The position numbers were made by a program, and so were the translations under genes. Below the pieces are notes generated by a model. It saw nothing but the letters and a program-made list of their open reading frames with translations, made no database searches and was not told where the DNA came from. DNA of 26,770 bases from positions 1 to 26,770 of the forward strand of contig CAYXVY010000082.1 of NCBI GenBank assembly GCA_964468745.1, in the 5' to 3' direction. The DNA is from JACPRB01 sp964468745. Its GTDB lineage: Bacteria; Planctomycetota; MHYJ01; JACPRB01. Below, piece after piece: positions 22,489 through 26,770 of the stretch (positions are counted from its first letter, which is position 1; every line of letters begins with the position of its first letter).

Positions 22489-23189
22489 AGTCGCTCCGGA
22501 ACCGCCCCGCCCCCTCCCCCTCGAGCCACCTTCGGCCCCGCCCGGAAGTACCCCTCCACCCGCCCCGGATCCCGCGCGAACTGCGCCGTCAGATTCCCGA
22601 AGAGCTCCCGATACGCCACCCGCCAGTTCACACGCTCCGTGCGCTCCCCCTTCCTCGCCCCCTCGTCCGCCAGGCGCGCCTCATTCCACAGCCGGATCGT
22701 CTCGACCCATCGCCCCCGCTCGTCCACCAGCCGCGGCAACCACGCCTCCGCCGCCCCAGCCCCCGCCGTGAGCGCCTCATCGCCCAGCCCGCCCTCAACC
22801 ACCCGCGCGAGAAAAAGAATCAACACATCAACCCTCGCCAACCGCTTCTCGATCGCGATCTCCCCGAAATCGCCGATCCCGTCAGGGAAACAGCACTCAT
22901 ACATCCGGTCCCTCCGATTGCGCTCCACCCTCGCCAGCATCTCCGCCTCGAATCTGGAAACGTGCCGCTGCATTCGACGATCCGCCTCCATCCGCTGCGC
23001 TAGCATCTCCCGCATCGTCCGACGCGCCGCGCGCTTCCCCGCCCACGCGACCCGCAACGCCTCCTGCGCCATCTCGAACGCCGGCAGAACCGCGTGCGTA
23101 TCGACATCGGCCCGCAACCGCGCCAGCACATAGTCTCCGTACGTGTCGGCCAGCACCTTGCTACTTCGATGAACCTGCGGTATGAACAT
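22485..23189 (-). CDS. Unrecognised 234-aa protein, Arg/Glu-rich and mostly helical
   Basis: ATG 23189 is chosen because GAGGAG lies 3 nt upstream. The frame stays open to 23606, but that part is the repeat array and looks non-coding. The protein starts MFIPQVHRSSKVLADTYGDYVLARLR, has a long charged helical region (KRAARRTMREMLAQRMEADRRMQRHVSRFEAEML, about 51-86) likely to form a coiled coil, then LARVDVLILFLARVVEGGLGDEAL and a C-terminal stretch with WRVAYRELFGNLTAQF. No signal peptide or membrane helix is obvious. I do not recognise the family. It overlaps the Wza-like gene tail to tail by 4 nt. Confidence 0.6.
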   Translation of the reverse strand: MFIPQVHRSSKVLADTYGDYVLARLRADVDTHAVLPAFEMAQEALRVAWAGKRAARRTMREMLAQRMEADRRMQRHVSRFEAEMLARVERNRRDRMYECCFPDGIGDFGEIAIEKRLARVDVLILFLARVVEGGLGDEALTAGAGAAEAWLPRLVDERGRWVETIRLWNEARLADEGARKGERTERVNWRVAYRELFGNLTAQFARDPGRVEGYFRAGPKVARGGGGGAVPERL

Positions 23190-23259
23190 GGTCTCCTCGT
23201 TCAAATCCTGGAAACTCGATCGCGCACAACCGGCACGACGCGTCCGAATGCGTACCGCA

Positions 23260-23532
23260 CGTCCCCACGCGTCGGGATCCTCTGTACATTCGCAGACGAG
23301 CCGTCCCGACACGTCGGAGCGGAGCGTCCACTCGTAAACGTGACGTACTGGTCTTGTCGGGACAGCGGATTCACTCCCAAACGCGTGCTCCGGGCACGTC
23401 GGGACGCAGCATTTTCCGTCGTACCTGTCGTCCCGATACGTCGGGACGGTGCATTCATCCACAAACGACTCGTCCCGACACTGCGGGACGGATCGTCTGC
23501 CGTCGTACGGATCGTCCCGACGTCCCGCCACG
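23260..23532. repeat. Tandem array: 20-bp palindromic core repeated every 42 bp
   Basis: Seven cores start at 23260, 23302, 23345, 23387, 23429, 23471 and 23513, a period of 42 (once 43). The consensus is CGTCCCGACACGTCGGGACG. By eye, matches to it are 16, 18, 11, 16, 19, 18 and 14 of 20. The arms CGTCCCG/CGGGACG are self-complementary. The 22-bp intervals also resemble one another (for example cattcatccacaaac and gattcactcccaaac), so this is a diverged tandem duplication. Weaker copies may lie at 23218 and 23555. A period of 42 bp equals four helical turns and also 14 codons, so several frames stay open through it. It sits upstream of the minus-strand gene at 23189. Confidence 0.8.
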
Positions 23533-23584
23533 CCTTTGCGCATGTCCGCAAGGCCGGGTCCGGTCGTCCGACGCCCTTCGTCAA

Positions 23585-23609
23585 TAGGTGTAAGGTCCTC
23601 ATACACCTA
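23585..23609. repeat. Perfect 8-bp inverted repeat with 9-nt loop
   Basis: TAGGTGTA (23585-23592) and TACACCTA (23602-23609) flank AGGTCCTCA. It lies just upstream of the 42-bp array as read from the minus strand. It may be an operator or a small hairpin. Confidence 0.5.
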
Positions 23610-23640
23610 ACTCGTAAGGTTTTCGCGATTTGACCGTGAA

Positions 23641-23664
23641 AATCTGCGGATTCGTGCGCAGATT
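23641..23664. repeat. Perfect 8-bp inverted repeat, possible weak terminator of the 25489-23702 gene
   Basis: AATCTGCG (23641-23648) and CGCAGATT (23657-23664) flank an 8-nt loop, about 40 bp after the stop of the membrane-protein gene on the minus strand. AAAA follows on the plus-strand left side, which reads as TTTT after the stem on the minus strand (23640-23637 region), so a weak intrinsic terminator is possible. A direct repeat TTTTCGCGA (23620-23628, 23672-23680) flanks it. Confidence 0.4.
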
Positions 23665-23701
23665 GTTCAGATTTTCGCGACGCCCCGTTCCTTGCGGCGC
23701 C

Positions 23702-25489
23702 CTACTCGCTCCGTGGCCGGAACACCCGCCACTCAACCTCGTCGCCCTGCCGGAACGGATTGCGGTACGCCCGACGGATCCGCAGCCCCTCACCGACCTG
23801 CTCACAGTGCTCCGCCGCAATGGCGAAGATGCTGTCGTTCCCGGGAGGCCACCTCATCACCCAGTGCGCCTTCGCGCGCTCTCCACCCCAACCGTCGCGC
23901 TTGCGCTCGACACTCAACCCACGCCCACCGGTCTCATGCCAGACGCGAAACAACCGCGGCAACACTGCGTGCGACCGGTTGTCCGTCATCAGCAGACAGC
24001 CCCGCGGCAACACCCTGTCCATCCATTTCGATTCCGCCACCCCGTCCCCACGCTCCACCATCACCCGCTCGCGCCACGACGGCGTGATCCCCCCCGGCAG
24101 GAGCGTCCACGCCGCCATCCCTGCCATCGCCATCGCCATCACCCCCTGCACGCACAGCACCGACGTCATCGTCCGCTTCGCCGCCCCCCATCCCCCCGCC
24201 ACGGCAGCCCCCCCCGCCCAGAAATACGCTTCGAGGAAATACCGGCCGCTCACCTGCCCCACCACGAGCGTCGCAACGGCCAGTACGGCCGCGGCTCCCA
24301 GCAGCACGCGCGACGCCCTCCCTCCCCCCCGCGCGAAAACCGCCGCGAACGCACCAACCCCCAGCACGGTCGACAGCCGCGTCGGGTCCGTCGTCACCAC
24401 CATGCCGGCCACGCTCCGCGCGCTCAACTCCCCGCCGTACTGCCGCAGATCCACCGCAAACACCGCCACCGCCGGATGCGGCTCCGACTTCGCCCACTCC
24501 AGGAACGGCGACACGGGATCGCCGTACGCCGCGAAATTGCGCAACCACACCGGAGCGGCAAGAAACACGAACGCGACTATCAGCGACTGCATCGCGGCCC
24601 CAACCTGCCCGCTCTGCCGCGCCCGCCACAGCAGCACGACCGACACGATCGCCGCCGACATCACAAACGAGTGCTTGCTCGCCGCCGCGAACGCGATCGC
24701 GATCGCCGCCAGCACGGCCCGCGGACGGTCGACGTCATGACGCAACGCAAGCACCAGCGCGAGCGTCGTCGCCGCTGCCGGCAACATCTGCGGCTTCTGG
24801 CTCGGCACGAGGAAGGCCGCGACCGGCACCGCCGCAACCAGCAGGACAGCGAGTCCCCGATCGTCTCGCGACAGTGACGCCAGCGCGACGGCTGCAACGA
24901 CGAGACCCGAAAGCTGAAGCATCGCCCCGAGTCCATCCGTCCCCGCCGCCAGCCCAAGCATGTTCAGACACTCACCGACGCCAGCGAGCCGCGCGTGGAA
25001 CCAGTCAGGCCGGCCATACACGCCCCCCGCGCCCAGCCAGTCGAGCGGCACGCCGAGGTGATAGTCCAGCGAGTCCGCATCCGTCGCCGGCCCGAGCGCC
25101 GCGAGTCCGTACGCCGTGAAAATCGCGACCCCCAGCCCGAGCGCGATGCGTTCGATTCCCGTCGATTCCGCGAAGAGTGCCGTGGACGGCCGCTTCATGA
25201 CCGCCTCAACCACCCCGAGCGCCGCAATCGACCACGCAAGCAGCCTCAACGTCACGATCGGGGCGAGATGCGCAAGCGCGACGAGCTGCGCCGCCGCGCC
25301 CACGAGCGCCATCACCGCGACGAACCCCGCAGCCAGGTGCAGCGCGTCGTTCGGACAGTTCAGCCGTCGCGCAAGCAACCGCCCGAGTCGCAGCAGCCCC
25401 AGCGTGATCAGGACCGCGATGAGCGCCGGCAACGGCGGCGGGAGCACGACATCCGACAGCGTAAGGAAGCGGCCGGACGACCAGATCAC
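23702..25489 (-). CDS. Polytopic membrane protein, GT-C-like glycosyltransferase candidate
   Basis: The protein has 595 residues with roughly 12 hydrophobic helices in the first 460 residues and a soluble C-terminal domain of about 120 residues (ESKWMDRVLPRGCLLMTDNRSHAVLPR onward). After the fourth or fifth helix comes ATDADSLDYHLGVPLDWL (about 133-150), an acidic motif in the first large extracytoplasmic loop like the catalytic Asp region of GT-C enzymes (ArnT, PMT and related families). WFHARLAGVGECLNML follows, with a Glu in the next helix. This suggests a lipid-phosphate-sugar-dependent transferase, but I cannot assign a named family. It is monocistronic on the minus strand and divergent from the 25540 gene. 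Confidence 0.65.
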   Translation of the reverse strand: MIWSSGRFLTLSDVVLPPPLPALIAVLITLGLLRLGRLLARRLNCPNDALHLAAGFVAVMALVGAAAQLVALAHLAPIVTLRLLAWSIAALGVVEAVMKRPSTALFAESTGIERIALGLGVAIFTAYGLAALGPATDADSLDYHLGVPLDWLGAGGVYGRPDWFHARLAGVGECLNMLGLAAGTDGLGAMLQLSGLVVAAVALASLSRDDRGLAVLLVAAVPVAAFLVPSQKPQMLPAAATTLALVLALRHDVDRPRAVLAAIAIAFAAASKHSFVMSAAIVSVVLLWRARQSGQVGAAMQSLIVAFVFLAAPVWLRNFAAYGDPVSPFLEWAKSEPHPAVAVFAVDLRQYGGELSARSVAGMVVTTDPTRLSTVLGVGAFAAVFARGGGRASRVLLGAAAVLAVATLVVGQVSGRYFLEAYFWAGGAAVAGGWGAAKRTMTSVLCVQGVMAMAMAGMAAWTLLPGGITPSWRERVMVERGDGVAESKWMDRVLPRGCLLMTDNRSHAVLPRLFRVWHETGGRGLSVERKRDGWGGERAKAHWVMRWPPGNDSIFAIAAEHCEQVGEGLRIRRAYRNPFRQGDEVEWRVFRPRSE

Positions 25490-25527
25490 CGGCTAATCGT
25501 AGCACCCGACGGGTATGGTGGCTGCTG

Positions 25528-25533
25528 TACAAT
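25528..25533 (+). promoter_or_regulatory. Possible -10 (TACAAT) directly before the ATG at 25540
   Basis: TACAAT ends 6 nt before the ATG, so a transcript starting at the usual distance would begin at the ATG itself. No Shine-Dalgarno sequence is present, which fits a leaderless message. Confidence 0.4.
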
Positions 25534-25539
25534 CTGCTC

Positions 25540-26070
25540 ATGCAGCGGCTTCCCCGTTCCGTCGTGAACGGCTTCATCGTCGTCACGCTCGCGCTGTTCT
25601 GCATCAACGCCCCGCCCGCAACCTCGCGCGTCCACCGCGCCGTGCAGCGGCGGGTCGCGCCGCTCCTTGGTGCCGTCGGACTGGACCAGCACTGGCAGCT
25701 CTACGCGCCGATGCCCGATCACGTGAATTCCCAGCTGAGTGTCCGCACGACGTTCGACGACGGCACGATCGTCACCTGGGATTCGCCTCGCTGGGATCGG
25801 ACCTCCTCGGCAGGGCGGTTCTTCAAGATGCGGCACCTGAGCGCGTGGTCGTCGCTGGTCGACAACAGCTACAGTGACGGATGGCCGGTTCTCGCGGGCT
25901 ACCACGCTCGGCAGGCGGCGCTGGCCGCGGGCGGGCATCGCGTGAAGCGGGTCGAGCTGATCCGTCGCTTGCAGGTGATTCCGCCGCCGGCGCCGGGGGC
26001 GTCGCGTCAGCCGCTGCGGCGCGACGCGGACTTCGGCGTCGAGGAAGTCTTCTACACGCGGGACTATTGA
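25540..26070 (+). CDS. Small protein with N-terminal membrane anchor, partner of HTTM protein
   Basis: The protein has 176 residues. An N-terminal hydrophobic segment (VVNGFIVVTLALFCINAPP, about 8-26) acts as signal anchor or signal peptide. A soluble domain follows, with WQLYAPMPDHVNSQLSVRTTFDDGTIVTWDSPRWD (about 53-87): a W..yaP.P...n...v...f.dG..v.Wd pattern I associate with proteins encoded beside HTTM (vitamin-K-carboxylase-like) genes. The C-terminus, with VKRVELIRRLQVIPPP and EEVFYTRDY, is likely extracytoplasmic. Its TGA shares one base with the next gene's ATG (TGATG), so the pair is coupled. The precise function is unknown. Confidence 0.7.
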   Translation: MQRLPRSVVNGFIVVTLALFCINAPPATSRVHRAVQRRVAPLLGAVGLDQHWQLYAPMPDHVNSQLSVRTTFDDGTIVTWDSPRWDRTSSAGRFFKMRHLSAWSSLVDNSYSDGWPVLAGYHARQAALAAGGHRVKRVELIRRLQVIPPPAPGASRQPLRRDADFGVEEVFYTRDY

Positions 26071-26770
26071 TGCGCCTCACGTCGGTCATCGCCGGAGGGT
26101 GGGAGCGCTTCTTCTATGCGCCGTGTCCGCTGCGGACGTGCGCGGCGATACGCATCGGGTACGCGGCGCTCCTGCTGGTGAGCGCGGCATCATGGCTGCC
26201 GGACCTGACGCTGTGGTTCAGCGAGACCGGAGCGTTCCCATGGAATTCAGTGCGGGAGATCCGAGGTCGCTTCGCCTTCACGCTGCTGCCGCTCGTCGCA
26301 TCGTCGACCGTCGCTGTGGCGATTTGCTATGCGGTGTTCGTGGCGCAGATCGTGGCGCTGCTCGTGGGGTGGCGGACGCGCGTACAGTCGGTGTGCGTTT
26401 TCATCTGGCTCGTATCGTTCGTGAATCGAGCGGTTTACATCTGGGACGGCGAGGACACGATGTTCCTGATCCTCGGGTTCCTGCTGATCTTCCTCCCGTC
26501 GGGGGAGCGCTTCTCGCTCGATGCGCGGCGTCGCCCGGCGGGCGGGACGGCGGAGGAGGTGGAGCATCCGATCTGGCCGCTGCGACTCGTGCAGCTCGAG
26601 ATGTGCATCGTTTTCGTGTCGGCGGGACTCGAAAAGTTGCGGGGCGCGCCGTGGCGGAACGGCACGGCGATGTACTACGTGTCGCGCCTCACCGACGTGA
26701 TGCCGCGGTTCCCGCTGCCGGACGTGCTGTTCGAGTGGATGCCGGCGGTGCGCGCTCTGACGTGGTCGAT
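26070..26770 (+). CDS. HTTM-domain (vitamin K-dependent gamma-carboxylase-like) membrane protein, partial
   Basis: The first 233 residues are in the window and the 3' end lies outside. The N-terminus WERFFYAPCPLRTCAAIRIGYAALLLVSAASWLPDLTLWFSETGAFP has the HTTM layout: a short amphipathic start, R-I-G in the first helix, then the W.s..G..P loop. Further helices include AICYAVFVAQIVALLVGWRTR and DTMFLILGFLLIFLPSGERFSLDAR. The family phrase FVSAGLEKLRGAPWRNGTAMYYV (about 184-206) is the GleKl...W..G.a.yy signature. HTTM proteins are four-helix-core membrane proteins related to gamma-glutamyl carboxylase. Bacterial versions have uncertain reactions. Translationally coupled to the preceding gene. 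Confidence 0.85.
   Translation, partial: MRLTSVIAGGWERFFYAPCPLRTCAAIRIGYAALLLVSAASWLPDLTLWFSETGAFPWNSVREIRGRFAFTLLPLVASSTVAVAICYAVFVAQIVALLVGWRTRVQSVCVFIWLVSFVNRAVYIWDGEDTMFLILGFLLIFLPSGERFSLDARRRPAGGTAEEVEHPIWPLRLVQLEMCIVFVSAGLEKLRGAPWRNGTAMYYVSRLTDVMPRFPLPDVLFEWMPAVRALTWS

Noticed and set aside
23260..23532. CRISPR array
   Set aside because: The 20-bp cores are diverged and the 22-bp intervals resemble each other rather than being unique. No cas gene is present.

Overview
This is a gene-dense, GC-rich stretch from a Gram-negative (outer-membrane-bearing) bacterium. The double membrane is shown by a Wza-type export lipoprotein, an outer-membrane beta-barrel ending in Phe, and a Wzc-type inner-membrane kinase. 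I cannot place the phylum from sequence alone. The mix (HEAT-repeat/GT2 pair, HTTM protein, HPr-rel-A-type genes, Tat-like leaders) would fit Myxococcota, Planctomycetota, Acidobacteriota or a deep proteobacterial lineage. No rRNA, tRNA, transposase or CRISPR array was seen.

Layout. (1) 1-1954, minus strand: a membrane-anchored HEAT-repeat protein, translationally coupled to a family-2 glycosyltransferase cut by the window edge that lacks the usual catalytic acidic residues. (2) 1955-2177: a divergent regulatory region with overlapping inverted repeats. (3) 2178-4734, plus strand: a tight five-gene operon encoding a PqqD-like protein, an HPr-kinase-like ATPase, a PRMT-like methyltransferase, and two short paralogous peptides with a twin-arginine/YxxP leader and unrelated low-complexity tails (Asn-Asn-Gly repeats; Met-rich). 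A nucleotidyltransferase-fold gene (4731-5735, minus) converges on it with a 4-nt overlap. (4) 5819-22488: a Wzx/Wzy-type exopolysaccharide locus. It holds a Wzc-like tyrosine autokinase, a Wzy/WaaL-like polymerase or ligase, a WecA-like initiating phosphotransferase, two GT4 and one GT2 glycosyltransferases, a CDP-paratose-2-epimerase-like SDR, a zinc-ribbon methyltransferase, a WcaF-like acetyltransferase, an AsnB-type amidotransferase, a Wzx-like flippase, a beta-barrel protein and a Wza-like lipoprotein. (5) 22485-25489, minus: an unrecognised 234-aa protein, a 512-bp non-coding region with a 42-bp-period palindromic repeat array, and a GT-C-like polytopic membrane protein. (6) 25540-26770, plus: a small membrane-anchored protein coupled to an HTTM-domain protein cut by the edge.

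How the genes fit together. The EPS genes form a nearly complete pathway: lipid-linked initiation (WecA-like), sugar addition and decoration (GTs, epimerase, methyl-, acetyl- and amidotransferase), flipping (Wzx), polymerisation (Wzy), chain-length control (Wzc) and export (Wza plus barrel). The most interesting part is the 2178-5735 block. It resembles the HPr-rel-A systems known near exopolysaccharide/exosortase loci and shares parts with RiPP pathways (PqqD-fold recognition element, kinase-like enzyme, NTP_transf_5-like protein). Here it also carries a PRMT-like enzyme and two tiny coupled peptides that look like the substrates. A peptide-modifying and exporting role is inference.

Convergent genes throughout share stop codons or nearly abut, and several transcription units have -10-like hexamers very close to their start codons.
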